DNA of 64,000 bases from Sanderia malayensis (lineage: Eukaryota; Cnidaria; Scyphozoa; Semaeostomeae; Pelagiidae). Below the pieces are notes generated by a model. That model did not search any database, was not told the origin of the DNA, and saw only the letters and a list, made by a program, of their open reading frames with translations. Both the position numbers and the translations under genes were made by a program. Positions 12,933-25,500 of the stretch are shown one piece after another (position 1 is the stretch's first letter; every line of letters starts with the position of its first letter). The stretch covers positions 5,084,001-5,148,000 of the forward strand of contig RQOL01000906.1 of NCBI GenBank assembly GCA_013076295.1, written 5' to 3'.

Positions 12933-12943
12933 TTGCTGGTGGA

Positions 12944-15900
12944 TTAATCTGTATCGGTATCGGTGTCCGTAGCAGATGCTTCGTCAGCAGCATCGCCTTC
13001 TTTCGATACCTTGGAAACTTTGCGTGTTTTACGAAACTTCTTCCGATATCCATCAGGCTAAAGAAGAGAGAGATAGCAAGCCATAATACAAGGCTAATTG
13101 AAATTGATTCAAATTAAAAGTCGAGTAAGCCCCGAAACGTTCATCAGCCTCTCTTAGAATAGGAAGCAACCTCGAGTAAAGGGGGATATTTCTGTTAGTA
13201 ATGGCTAAACCTGAAGCATGCAGATGAAGAGACACAAGGTGATTTTTGGTTTAAACGTTCAAGGTTCAACTGTATGCATAGCTAAAGTATTCCTGATATT
13301 TTAACAACATAGCCAACAGTTGAACATAACACATGATACACAACATGCTAAACGTGAATGAATTTAGGAGGAGGAAATAAAAATCAACTCACAACAACGT
13401 AATCCTTCGAGCTGCTCCTCGTTTTCGACGAGTCCTGTATAAGTTAGAAAAAATATTTTCACTCAGCGACTGGCGACAGCACGTAGTGAAATAACATTGG
13501 CCTAAAATATCTGCACCAAACAGAAATACGCGAAGGAACTATTACGTTTTACTATTTTTTACGGAGGTATAAATTAGTATATATTACTTGGCTGGCATAT
13601 TTGGTCTCGGTTTCTGCTCCATCTTCTTTAGCTCTCGGTGTTTCCTTTTCAGAAGATGACCTGGTTGGAAAAACAAAACAAAACTCAGCATAAGAACAAC
13701 TTAGGCCCTGACCTCAGCAGAGGATATCAGAAACCTTCAACATGCAATCATCAATGAACAGTCATTCAGAATTGTAAATGAAATTGTAACATGGAAAGTT
13801 AACCTGTAAGATACGCTCTGGTCCTCTTTCAACGAGCCCGGGTCTTGTCCTTTCTTTATCATCGCAAGCCGTTCCTTTAATCTTTTGTTTTCCGTGTAGT
13901 TTTTATCTTCATATGGTACATGTTCGTGCTCAGCCTATGAAGAGAGGAGGGGGGGGGGGTCAATACGCATATAATGTTGACGCATAAAGCAAAGTACAGA
14001 CGTTGCAGTTTTGACACATGCAAGGAAACAGAAGCATTAAATGTTTACCAAAAATTATTATCACCTTTTGCCGTGTACTCATAACTGGCTTGATCTTTTT
14101 CAATCTCTCATTGATCAGCTACAGTAAAAAAATTTAAATTTCACTTAAAAATAATCTACTCAGTTCTTAGTAATTTCTGGATATGAAGAAGGAAAAAGTT
14201 CGCTTAATGACAAAATCTTAAATAATATAATTGTGACGGTCATTCATGCTCAAATTGCATATAATATATATATTGGACTTTCTCTAAATTGAAATAAAAA
14301 AAGACTGAAGAATGTGTTCGATCTATATCGAAGGTTGTGTTCGAGGTCGACACAGAAAGAAAGTGTCGAGTTCGAACCAAAGGAGCAATGTGGTGTGATT
14401 TCTACCTGATTTTCCTTTTCAAGAGCCTTTTGCTGAGCTAGGAACTTTCGCTGACGGGCAGCATCTCTTTGGAAAGAACAAAACAACTGAGTCTTAGACA
14501 GTCATTAAGGCAATACATGGCAATAGTAAAATGGCACCTATCTTTCTTCATGTGGGATTTATTGAATGAATTCTACCAGATAAATTTAGCCCACTGTTTG
14601 TAAGGTTCAGTACAAGGCTACACACTAATGGAGGCCATATACTAATTTGCACATTTCAGAGGTAGACTACTTCAGAGGTTCTATTGTCTGGTAGAAATTC
14701 ACGGAATAACCTTGTTCAAGTTATCGAAAACTATGTGCTTGATACATACATGAAGCAATTAAAATCAGTGGGATGCAGAAACCGGTGAGATATCGATGAA
14801 CTCTAATGAAATGGCAGTTAACATAACGAGGTTGAACTCTAAATTAAATCAAGATTGAAGATCTTACCTATCAATTTTTAATGTTTCTTCTTTGGCTTGG
14901 TTCTTGATCTTTCCTTGGATGTCTTCAAGTCGTTTCTTCATTTCCTTGTTCTCGTTTTCAATTCGTGCTTTTTCGACCTCCTTCTGGTAACTTGGTCCCT
15001 TCGCATGTTGCTTGCCATTGGTCTATAATGAACAGACGCTTACAATTAGTTCACCTAAGCTCGGAAAACACCAGCAAGCAAGTGCAACTGTTTCGCTAAT
15101 TCAATAGCAACAGCGATAGTAATAATAGTAGTAGTAATAGTAACAATAATATTAGTATAGCAATAGTAGTAATAATAGTAATAGTAGTAGTAATAGTAGT
15201 AGTTCACGTAGTAGCAATAATAGTAGCAGTGATAATAATAGCAGTAGCAGTAGTAATAATAGTAGTAATAGTAGTAGTTGTAGTAGTAGTAGCAATAAAA
15301 GTAACAGTAATAGTGGTAATAGTAGCAGTGGTATAGTAATAATACTTAAAGTAGTGATAATGGTGGTAGTAGTAGTATAAAGCATACTTCGTTTATCAGC
15401 AGTTTTATCAAGAACGAGTTTATTACGTTTTATCAAGTTTTGTTATGAAGCACTTTAAAGGCCTAGAGGATAAGAAGGTATCTAGACCCGATTGGCTTTT
15501 CAAAACCAATCATTCCTATGTTAATAAGTTCTGTAGCGTTTGCTTATTTTAACAAAATTTACATTTATTTATTGAAACATGGCATTTTAACCTGCAGAAA
15601 ATGTCTTGTCTTAATTTTCATCAATTTCATTTCCAAATCGTCATTCTCGCCTCGAATTTTCTGCTCTTCAACCTCCTTCTGGTAATCTTTCGGACGATGG
15701 AAGCTTTTATGCTAAAATTAATAGTTTTATTTATCTTTTATAGTTATATTTAGATACTTTAGTAAACGTAGAGGTTTTAGATCATCATTGATACTTTAGT
15801 TTTTTTAGTTTTAATTTAGTTTTTTAAGTTGTAATTACTAATCACATACCTCGCTTTTCCATTTCTCGAAGTTTATAGTAGCATTGACTTTCTTTAGTCT

Positions 15901-17772
15901 TTCATACATGGCCTTTTTAATACATTTAAACATATATTTAAAAAGACTTTACGTTATAGTTGGATATTATTACATATTTAGCATCGCTTATGTTGGATAT
16001 TAAAATTTAGCATGTTTTAATCTTCAAATATTTTAGATTTAAGCAATTTTACGACGAAGCCTTAAAAAAAAACTTGGTGAAAGAATGCAGCATCAAATAT
16101 AAAACTGCAAGAGGTTGAAAATAAATAAATTCAAAGCCTATTACCGCATTATCCACGCTGAAACTCCTACGAGGTTGGGTCCTGCCTCTTGGGCTAAAAT
16201 AAAAAGAAAGCTTCTTCCAATTATGCAAAATATAGAATAAAATTTACCATGCAGTCATGTTTACTTGGGGATCATTTCAAACTACAGAGTAGTGTGCAAG
16301 ATGTCGCAAAGGCACAAAATAAACAGAAAATAAAACTATTCAACAAAAGAACTGATATGCTGATAGCACAAATCTTTTCTGTATATAATTAATTAAACAT
16401 CTGGGCCTTCATATTGACTTAGCTAATGTAATATTTTATCCTTAACGAATTTCCCTGTACATGAAAATTAATTACTATATCGTTTTTAATAACCACTTTG
16501 ATTACTACATGGCAGTTGGACACTTGCTCATGCGTGGATTCAAATTGTACATACCTTTGGTCGGCCCAGGAGAATGAATGCTTTTGATTGCTCATAATCG
16601 CATTGATCCTATCACGTTCTTCTTTGTTCTTTCTTTCCAAAGACTCAGAAAACGCCTTGTACCTATCCCCAAAGCTTTCATGTGGAGGCTTCTTACGAAA
16701 CTATAAAGAAAGATGCAATACTATCCACAGTGGAAGAACGAATTTCTACTCTTAAGCTTAGTTTTCATATACCGTAATGCTTCGATTAAACGCCCGGGCG
16801 CTTATTAAATTTCTCGATATTTTAGGGGCATCTATTCGAGGGGGCGTGGCAATATCTCTGTGTGATTTTTAATCCTTTCAGGGACTCTCAGCGACCCTCA
16901 ACGACCATATGGAAACCAGGCTTTAGCATGCCTATTATGCGTGTAGAGAGTCATATAGCTTGATGAACAGTCGTTGAGCAACTCAACTCTCTAGATCAAA
17001 ACCAATATCCAGTCCATAAAGGGGTTATGTCATGTCAGCATGACAGACTGTGGATGTAAGGGCCTTTCAATGTAGGGGTATGCCAGTTACTAGTAGTTTC
17101 TCTGCATATAATTTGAACCACGCAGCAATTTTACTGGAAGCAAAATGTAACAGCTCCAAGTAAGAATGTCTCAATGTTTCTACTTACAGTGGCAGGGGGA
17201 CTGAGACTGAGACGTGGCCTCGCTTCAGCAATCCTCTCTTTGAGCTCCTGAAAAGCAAAAAAAACAACTTTAATAAGACTATACGTCGCAGATTTAAATT
17301 GGTCCAACTGAATCTCGCGATTTGACTTACTTTATTTTGCTGGCCAAGGTGACGATCTAGCAAAAGACGTTCTCTCTCCCTTGTTTCTTTGATCAAACTC
17401 GACTGGAAATCAAAGAGAATCAAATCAATGAAAAAATACACACATCACATTGAAAGCTATTTTATTGACGAGGGCGTAGCAGCACCAGCAATAGCCTCCT
17501 GGGCTGTAGCAACAAGCCATAACAACCGCAAAACATGCCGCTACACACGAATTTCCAGTAATTTCAATCGAATGCCCAAAACCGATCGTTGCGAATTGAA
17601 TACAAAACACCCACCATAACTGGCGCCGAGAAACTCAGGGGTCTGGCTCTCTCAATCCGATCAAGTAATTTCTGAAAGATAAATTAAAAACACCGTTAAA
17701 AAAGACGATCTATACACTAAATTTTCTATTTTCCTCATCGCTAAGCGCAAATGTCAAACACTGTTCTATCTT

Positions 17773-17814
<42 letters not shown>

Positions 17815-20800
17815 GATCTACACTAACACGAAACAGGCTTGTCGAGATGCAGAGTTTTGTCTTTTGAGTCTTTTTCTCCTTAGTGTATGTCTAGCTCTAC
17901 TCTATGTATTGAGCACTCTAACGGGAAACCGATACACAGACTTTGTATCTATCTATCTATCTATCTATCCATCTATCTATCTATCTTTTCCATAATTTTT
18001 GCTATCATGCATGTACTTCACCAGGTTAACCAGTAAAGCTCATAATGGCCATCACACCAGTGTAGCTCAGACCACGCAACATGCAAACAAACTTAGCATA
18101 AAACTTGCTTATGCAATTTCTTTTCCTGTGTTAAAGTCTCCGATTTTCGATTTCCAATATTTCTTTTTCAAATATCTCTCACTAAACAACGCAATAAACC
18201 TGCTAAATCTGTTCTTGCGTATATTTAATCAATCAGGAAATGAATATGAAAAATTTCAAAGCAAACCTTGTTTTCTCTGTCAATTCGCTCTGCTTCTAAA
18301 AGCTTCACTTGGGCGTGTGTGGGCCTGGTTTGAAGACGAAGGGCAATATAACTTCAATCATGTCTGATTAGCTTAGAAGCAATCTTAATTACTATACACC
18401 AAGCAATTGACAAGAGCAAACGTGCTAGTTCTCCAGCGGATTACAGTATTCATGGTGCATGTAGTGATTGCGTATTCATCAAAGTATTCGACTATTCATG
18501 GTCACAGCACAAATAATAAGCAATTTTAATTGAGCTTTCATTAATTGTCAAGTAAATAGATCATGTTTTGATGTTGGTAGTGAAGATGATCATGTAACTA
18601 ATGGTAAAGAAGAGGATGAACTAAAAACAGGTGGCAATGATGATAATGATGATGATGAAGGTGATCACAATGAATACTATCACAATGAAGAACCTAATGA
18701 CCGTGAGATGAAGAAAGAAGAAGATGAAAATCACAATGAAGATGATAATGAAGAAAAAAATGGTAGAACTGATGATGAAGATGATCACAATGAATACGAT
18801 CACAACGAAGAACCTAATGGACGTGAAGATGAGGGAGGAAGAAGATGAAAATCACAATGAAGATGATAGTGAAAAAGAAGAATGGTAGAACTGATGATGA
18901 TGAAGATTATCACAATGAATACTGTCACAATGAAGAAGAAAAAAGGTAGGAATAATAATGACAATTGTTGAAAATGAAGGTGGACAATAAAAAAGAAAAA
19001 AAAATCATACTGCTGATGATTATGATGATGACAAGAATGACAAATAAGAAGATTAGGAAAAGAAGATGATGGCCAACAAAGGAAAAAGAATGAATGAAGA
19101 AGAAGATTATGATGATGTGGAAAGCTTTGCTTACCCCTTGTTCATGAATAAGGGAGCTTTGTTGTCAATCTGTTTACTACCCATAACATTCATGACTCTT
19201 TCTAAGAGCTTTCGATTCTGGAAGTCAACTTGAGCAAATCTGTCTTCTTCCATCTGGAGAGAATTTGAAGATCAATTATAAAATATACCAGCGGACATTA
19301 CATTGTGAATATGGTGATGTGGAGTTTAACAATGTGCTTGGCTGGAGAAAGAAAAGATGGTGACATCCATTGTCAATAGATTGTCAATTAGGTATCATAA
19401 GTGTTCTCAATAGACTATTGAGAACACCTACGATACCTAATTTCCTGTGAATCGCATCACGAGTAGGTTCCTCAAAAGTGCATTGTCACTAACCTGAAGT
19501 TTCTTAAGCCGTAATTGAAGATGCAAATAATCATATGTTTCATTTTGACTTGCTGGTGTTATGGTTGGCTTCATTTTGTCTAGCTGTGTGGAGAAAGGAG
19601 AGTTACATTTTACACATTTGCGCAAACAGTTGAGATTAACAAATCTTTGCATTACAACAACTGGCATAATTAACATGACATTTGGTCACATAAACTGATA
19701 CATTGAACATATACAGTCAACTCTGTTTGAATAAAGTATGTCATAACTTATTTTGCACAGCTTAAATTATTTAAAAATTATATTTATTGTTATATATTCA
19801 TTTGATGTGTTGAACAAAAACAATTTGGATTTTATTTGATTTAATTCTCTCTGAAAGCAGCTTTCTTGGTACCTTCAAGTCACAGCCAAATGGATGGCTG
19901 CGTGAAATTGTGTGATATATTTTTCTATGAAGGAGACACTTTTTAAAAGCTCACGTGCTACTTGAATCTGATCTGAGGGTGTCCATTTTAGAGAGAATCT
20001 ACTTTTGTACAAGTCACCTTTAGCAAACTCTCAATCTTGTACATCCTCAAATAAGCCCCCCTGTGGGCTATTTTTCTTTTGATTTTTTGAAGAGGCTAAT
20101 TCAAGGAGAGGCTTTCAAGGCAGGGCAGATTCATTGATCCACAGTATACAACAACACACTCATATTTTAAGACTCAACTGAAGTACACCAACGATTTCTG
20201 GGATCTATTCCGTAATATTCTCTAATGTGTTCTGCAATAATCTCTTGCAAATAGAGAAAGGGGAAAGTCTGTAATTTTGCCAATGCCTTGCTCATAGTTC
20301 CTTGCTTTCAGGTGAAGAGAACATTTAAAATGTTGAGGGAGCTTTTTTCAAACCACCCTCACCCCCTTTCTCCCTCCAGCAAACAAAGGCACAATAACAG
20401 TAAGCAGCCTCCAATAAGCGCCCACCCAATTTTGCAAAATATTTTATAAGCGCCCCGGCGTTTACTAGAGGGGAATACGGTATACTTGCATTTGCGAAAA
20501 GTGGAGTTAGGTGTCTCTGTCCCTTCGTCTCTGAGTTTTAGCAAAAACAGAATCATTTAACATCAAACTGTGACCTTCGTTGTCTTCGTTACATAACATG
20601 GCGCTTTTTAAATATGATTCCAGACAAGTTGATCAACATGATCTTCGTTGTTTGATTTTCACATTCCAATGCATGGATTAAAATGTTGAAAAAGAATCTT
20701 ACAGAATGTGTCCACTGCCTTTAATTAGCAAAACCTTCCAAATACTATTTCGTGCCACATCTAACAATATCATACGAATATCTGGAATAATCATGGGCTT

Positions 20801-21053
20801 TTAAAATAATTCAAACGCGTGTCTTGAACGCCTGGAAGTTCGTCAACAACAAACAAGCCGTTGATTTGAATTTGATTCCATCAACAAAAAATGTCTTGGC
20901 CTGGTTCAGCTGGCGTGGCACTGGCACCAAACCTTAATTTCCACAGCAAAATAGCAGAAAACTCACCCTCTTCTTGTGCTTATTATAATACTCCATCCAT
21001 TGTTGTTCTTCTTTTTTGTTTTTCCGAATCCTCGGGGAAATATTCAACGCCAT
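12944..21053 (-). CDS. Hemingway/CFAP97-domain coiled-coil protein (cilium-associated family)
   Basis: 18 exons: 21053-20967, 19583-19494, 19253-19135, 18324-18267, 17671-17615, 17402-17331, 17247-17188, 16700-16555, 16193-16145, 15912-15850, 15711-15592, 15022-14868, 14466-14406, 14118-14065, 13934-13804, 13660-13588, 13434-13393, 13057-12944. All phases close: 1,551 bp, 516 residues. Residues 30-100 carry the family signature: YLHLQLRLKKLQ joined to MEEDRFAQVDFQNRKLLERV, then PTHAQVKLLEAERIDRENKK and LLDRIERARP. The rest is charged helix with repeats of the form 'R-x-E-N-x-x-L-x-x-R-L-x-x-I' (SYQKEVEKARIENENKEMKK; QKALEKENQLINERLKKIKP) and a Ser- and Asp-rich tail ending DTDTDTD. Known CFAP97 proteins act in axonemes, notably of sperm. 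Here the domain is N-terminal, unlike human CFAP97. The family call is firm, the orthology is not. Confidence 0.8.
15118..15372. repeat. (AGT/AAT)n trinucleotide tract in a CFAP97-like intron
   Basis: Imperfect tract of AGTAGTAAT units of about 250 bp between exons 15711-15592 and 15022-14868. It produces a spurious poly-Leu frame. Confidence 0.9.
16770..16862 (+). mobile_element. Fragment of a small TIR element, copy 1 (TATACCGTA... end)
   Basis: Starts TATACCGTAATGCTTCG and continues into TAAACGCCCGGGCGCTTAT. A similar sequence lies in reverse orientation at 20400-20484. It is in a CFAP97-like intron. Internal boundaries unclear. Confidence 0.5.
17766..17818. repeat. (TCTA)n microsatellite
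   Basis: About 11 near-perfect TCTA units inside a CFAP97-like intron. Confidence 0.95.
17946..17986. repeat. (TCTA)n microsatellite
   Basis: About 10 units, one with a TCCA variant, 130 bp from the previous tract in the same intron. Confidence 0.95.
18641..18945. repeat. ~120-bp minisatellite, about 2.5 copies
   Basis: GATCACAATGAATAC recurs at about 18662 and 18783, and as ATCACAATGAATAC at about 18909, with similar intervening GAAGATGA-rich sequence. Unit length is about 120-125 bp. It is intronic. Confidence 0.75.
19386..19442. repeat. 28-bp stem foldback
   Basis: AATTAGGTATCATAAGTGTT at the left edge pairs with the right arm ending CGATACCTAATT; 26 of 28 positions pair around a one-base centre. 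It is in a CFAP97-like intron. Confidence 0.8.
20400..20484 (-). mobile_element. Fragment of a small TIR element, copy 2, reverse of copy 1
   Basis: The minus strand reads TATACCGTATTCCCC, then TAAACGCCGGGGCGCTTAT, closely matching the plus strand at 16770. Related AAACGCCC/GGGGGCTTAT fragments occur at about 20050, 36650-36720, 42525 and 50930-51000. Confidence 0.5.
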
Positions 21054-22518
21054 GACTAACAAATTGCAGCACTTATATGCTCCGTTTTAAAACCATTTAC
21101 TTTTGGTTTCTGCCGTACATCACCGTATCTAAGTGAATGTTATATCCCACGTCCTGCATTGACTCTATTCAATTCACATTGACAGATGACAATATGACAT
21201 AGCTTGTTATTACCCTGGCAACCACGTCTCTAATAATTAACTGGTGTTCGCAAAAAAACTTTCACCTTCAATGCAAACTTACGGTATTCACACAAAAGAT
21301 ATTTTTAGAATATCTTGATCGGTTTTCTCCACGGCCAGAAACACCTGAAAAAGTCCTATAAAGATTTTTTGTCTTAAACTCTGCTTTAAACTCCGCCTTA
21401 AACGCCCTGGGCCACTGAATACACTGCCACGTTTTTTCTAATTCCTTGTGCAATAATTATTTGCTTGTTTTCTGAATAAGCAAATTACCTGCTCTTAGTC
21501 TCCTTCTAAGAACTTTTCATATTTCAAAAATATTTATCAAGCCCCTATTTTATTTTGAACAACGTACTTGATATAAACAATGCCCCCGAGGAGGGGTTAA
21601 TAGAGAATTTAAGGTATATTGACACTCAACCACGTTGTAAGTAGAACAAAAACAAGCTCTCGCAACTTCTCTTCAAGTTAAGCATACGTATTCATTGTCA
21701 GCATTCATTAACCAAATTCATCGAATATATAACAACCTTCTGTTTATTTCTATCGTTATAGTCTTAATTTACAGAACACCAACAGTGACATATACAGCGG
21801 TAGGGCTCGATCACCAAAACATCAAACTGGTAGGACAGCCGCACTGTTGTAAATAATTAAGAAGAGCTATGCTAACTGAATCTGGCCACCGAAACACTGG
21901 TATTTACCTCAATTACCTGTTTTGCAGGCCAGGTGATAAACAAAAACATGTTGAGAAAAAGATGAATGCGAAATTCACCTGTTTTTCCCCATATTCACTG
22001 CTACTCTGCTTACCATCACCATGGAGTCAAACACACTTGTCGTAGCTTTGTTATGCTCAAAAGGAAAAGAATACCGTTGTTGCTAGCTGCAAAAGGATAC
22101 ATTGTGTGAACCGCAATACACTTCATGCTGGACAGCACTTTGATACAAGTGACATCTCGAATCATATATAGTTGATACTTCGAGAGAGGCGAATGATATA
22201 ATATATTGAAAAGAGTGTCAGATTTTAATCGTTTGTTGTGAATAGCCGAGCTGGAGCCGTAGTGTTGTGCGAAACTATACGCTGTAGATTGTTGTCTTTC
22301 GTTTGAAAGCATTGCTTGCATTAGCCAACATACAGCTGCCGTACAGCTCATACAGCTCATTTATTTGAAGAAACGCAAGCAGAAATCAATACTTGCGTCC
22401 TATTTCAAATCGCCACAGCAAGGAACGTTATTATTGTGCTATACGTTGCAAGTGAAGCAACACTGCTAAAACACGCATGCCTCTGGTATAATTTATTGCA
22501 GTACCTATCACCATAAGC
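21054..22518. promoter_or_regulatory. Head-to-head spacer between the CFAP97-like gene and the annexin gene
   Basis: The two divergent genes start 1.47 kb apart, so both promoters lie here. AT-rich; I see no exon, no clear repeat and no certain core promoter motif. Shared regulation is possible but not shown by the sequence. Confidence 0.4.
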
Positions 22519-25500
22519 ATGTCTTCTCTGAAGCAGAAATCAGCACCAATATTTCAACCAAGCAGCTCATTGTTGGATAAAAGATGGAAAACTCATGATT
22601 ACCAAGTCCACAAGTATAAAGTAAAAAATACAGCTTTTCATTTTTAAAATATTTCCTATTAATTTTTAAGCTCAGTGCAGCAAGTGCATCGATATTGTCA
22701 GTTGCTCTTTACTCGTTAATTGTAGTTTGGAGCTGTTTACTTTACTTTTCTTGTTTGCTATTCTTTTACTCGACATCAAATGGAATGGACCGATCGAAAT
22801 TACGTTGAGCCAGGTTTTCCAATGATCAAAGCGGCCAGGGCCTTTTTTAAGGATTTTCAAGTGCGGGGGCCAAAACTTGAAGGGGACCTATATTTTTAGA
22901 GAAACGGCCGGGTCAGGGGGAGCACATTAAAAAAAGTTTGAGGGTGTTGACATACTTGGGACCGACTTTTGCATGAACATTTCTTTGCATACATTCAAAT
23001 AATTTTGGCTACCTGAGGCGGCACCATGGTTGCCGCCGAAGGGGGAAATTTTACAAATTTAGGGCCTCAGATATCGCTGAAAAGTGTATTTTTTTTATAA
23101 TCAAATTTTCTCCAAGGATTATCTTTCCAGTCGGTCCACATTTTTTCCAAGAGCTACAACACAAATCTACTATTAGTGGCCAATACCACTTTAAATTAGG
23201 CAGCCAGCTGAACTTGAATGTTATTGCTTGAGATTTGTGAAGACTCGTTTAAAAACAATTTTTAGGGCAGGATTGATTTTAATATTAATTTGGGACCAAC
23301 TTTTTGGACCGATTCGGAAATCATTCGGAGTGCCTTCCCCCCCCCACACCCCCTAATGTGCGCCCCTAGTATTTCTATATTCGGTTATAACGGACAGAAC
23401 GGATCACAGTTTTTCAACATTGAAGAAAGGACAGCAAAAAACTCGTTTGTGTATTATTGATATAATTAACAAGTCAAACTACACTTGCCAATGATATCAA
23501 TAGGACTGGAAGGAAGTTACATACTTTGTAAGATACCATTGAAAAACAGTGTAGTTAGCTTTCACACACAACGAGTCATTTGAATCATCATGATTGCAAA
23601 TTGAAATTAAATTGAAAATATTTAACTGGGGGGGGCCACTTTTGCTGACTGGGGGGCCACCACGAGGGCTGGGGCCAAGGCCCCCCAGTCTGTATGTTAA
23701 AAAAGGCCCTGAAAGCGACAAATAATACGTAATAAATCACATTGTCATTTTTTTCCATAGCTGAAAAAGGTGTATGGAGAGCAGACGTCTTACCCTACAT
23801 ACCCGTGAGTACACATCTCTTATCACCTTGTCTTTATCTTTTTCTTTTTGGTCTTTCTCTCTATAAGAACTTTCCTATTACGCAAAAGAAGTGTAACTAT
23901 ACATTATAAGAGTGACAATGGTCATACATCATCAATATAGTCCCCATGTAACAAGCTTCAAAAGAAAGCAAAAAGTACTTTGTTGTATAAGAAGCTTATT
24001 AACAGAGAAAGAATTGTATTCTGAAGACATTCAATGAAAGTAATGGTTCTTTCAGAAGCTCCAGTTTAATGGGGCTTCTTCCTGAAAATGTTTGCTCCTT
24101 AATTCATTATACCAGGCAATTCACTACATTAGAATGGTTGTTATATCAAGACTCAATTATATTTATCTATTGCTGTTCACCTTGAGATGGCCTTATTGTT
24201 GTTGACGTTTTTAGGCCTCTCAGTCCGCGATCCGCCGCCAAAGCGAGGCATTCATCGCACGATCCGCCTCATGTTTCCTTTCAAAGAGATAGGAAATCGG
24301 CAAGGACAGAACGCCCTAGAATAGACGCCCACCCACGTCCGGTCCAATCTGCTAAACCGAGAATAGTGACCCGGCCGCAAAGTAATACACAAGGTGAAAG
24401 ACAACGACCGAAAAGCGTATCTCATGTTGAGCGATTGTCGGCACGTCCGAGCACGACATTGGGACCGGCTAAAAAAAGTCCCCGGTTACAAAGAAACCGG
24501 GTAAGTAGAATGAGAACAGGACGGGATGAATTATCAAAAAAACCTGGTCAAACATGTTGCCCTCTCCCCCAGCCTTTACTATTATTCAGAAGCTTCTAAA
24601 ATCTGTTCCGATTAAAGGAGATGTTATGCGAAGGCCCCACAAAACTTTGATCTGTAGTTAGAGTCCCAATCTCCCAAATCTCGGCCTTGCAAGTAAAGGC
24701 AATATGTACATGTATTGACTCTTCTCATTTCTAACCAATCCATTTGTGATTCAGTATATGGTTACACAATTAAGCAGCATTAGAAGCAATAAAAAATAAT
24801 CAACTTATTGTCCTATATAGATTTGTATTAATGCGCATTTTTTGCCTTTTAGTGGGTTCACCCGGCTAGTCAGCGTCCATCGCCATACAGCCTTGATGCT
24901 CAGGTATATCAACATTATGTGAAGCCATTTTCAATAGACTCCCTTGAAAGCCAATAAATATATGGAATTTCAAAACAGGAAAAATCGTCCAAGAAAAAAA
25001 TTTATCAAGCAGAAAATGGTGCAGCTCATGGTTCTTTATAAAACAAGGTTTACTTGTAGGAAGAAGGTTCATGTTATCAAAATATTAATAGGTTTAGATG
25101 TGATGCTAACTGTTGATTGTTTCTTCTTGTGAAGAATGAGCATTGGAAAAAGCACCTGTATTATCGCAATGTCATTCTTGGCCGGCGACAGAAGAAGAGT
25201 CCAAGAAGAATTAAGCCGAAATCCGAGCCGGAAGAAGAGAAATCTTCAACAAGCGGGGAAGAAGCGGACGGGGAAGAAGCTGACAATGAAGAGGAAGAAG
25301 TAAATTAAAATTTCTCATCTTCAAGTTTCTGTTAGAGGCATTGGCTCTTGAACAAATTTGTTAAATGGAAGGGGCTTATCAATAGCAAGATAACACCATA
25401 GAACAAAGATAATGTTTATCATGAAAATAGCATTTTTTTACGCTGCAAGAGTTGCCAAGCTCAACAATCTATCATGCGTGTCTTTTCATGCAATTTTTAT

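Larger units (their letters stand above)
10259..12943. other. Long gene-poor spacer upstream of the GPCR
   Basis: AT-rich. One further minus-strand donor-like site (AAAA|GTAAGTG) lies near 11228 and could end another GPCR leader exon. A degraded TIR-type fragment (CAGTAAAATCCCG then GGTTCGAGC) is at about 12510-12565. (GAT)n simple sequence fills 12828-12918. No gene recognised. Confidence 0.45.

Noticed and set aside
9514..12943. CRISPR arrays, rRNA or tRNA genes anywhere in the window
   Set aside because: The tandem repeats lack unique spacers, and I found no convincing tRNA B-box fold or rRNA sequence.
12682..12972. Asp-rich plus-strand frame
   Set aside because: (GAT)n simple sequence antisense to the 3' end of the CFAP97-like gene.
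15152..15436. 94-residue Leu-rich frame on the minus strand
   Set aside because: Produced by the (AGT/AAT)n tract inside a CFAP97-like intron.
18621..18803. Ile/Phe-rich minus-strand frame
   Set aside because: Reverse reading of the GAT-rich 120-bp minisatellite in an intron.
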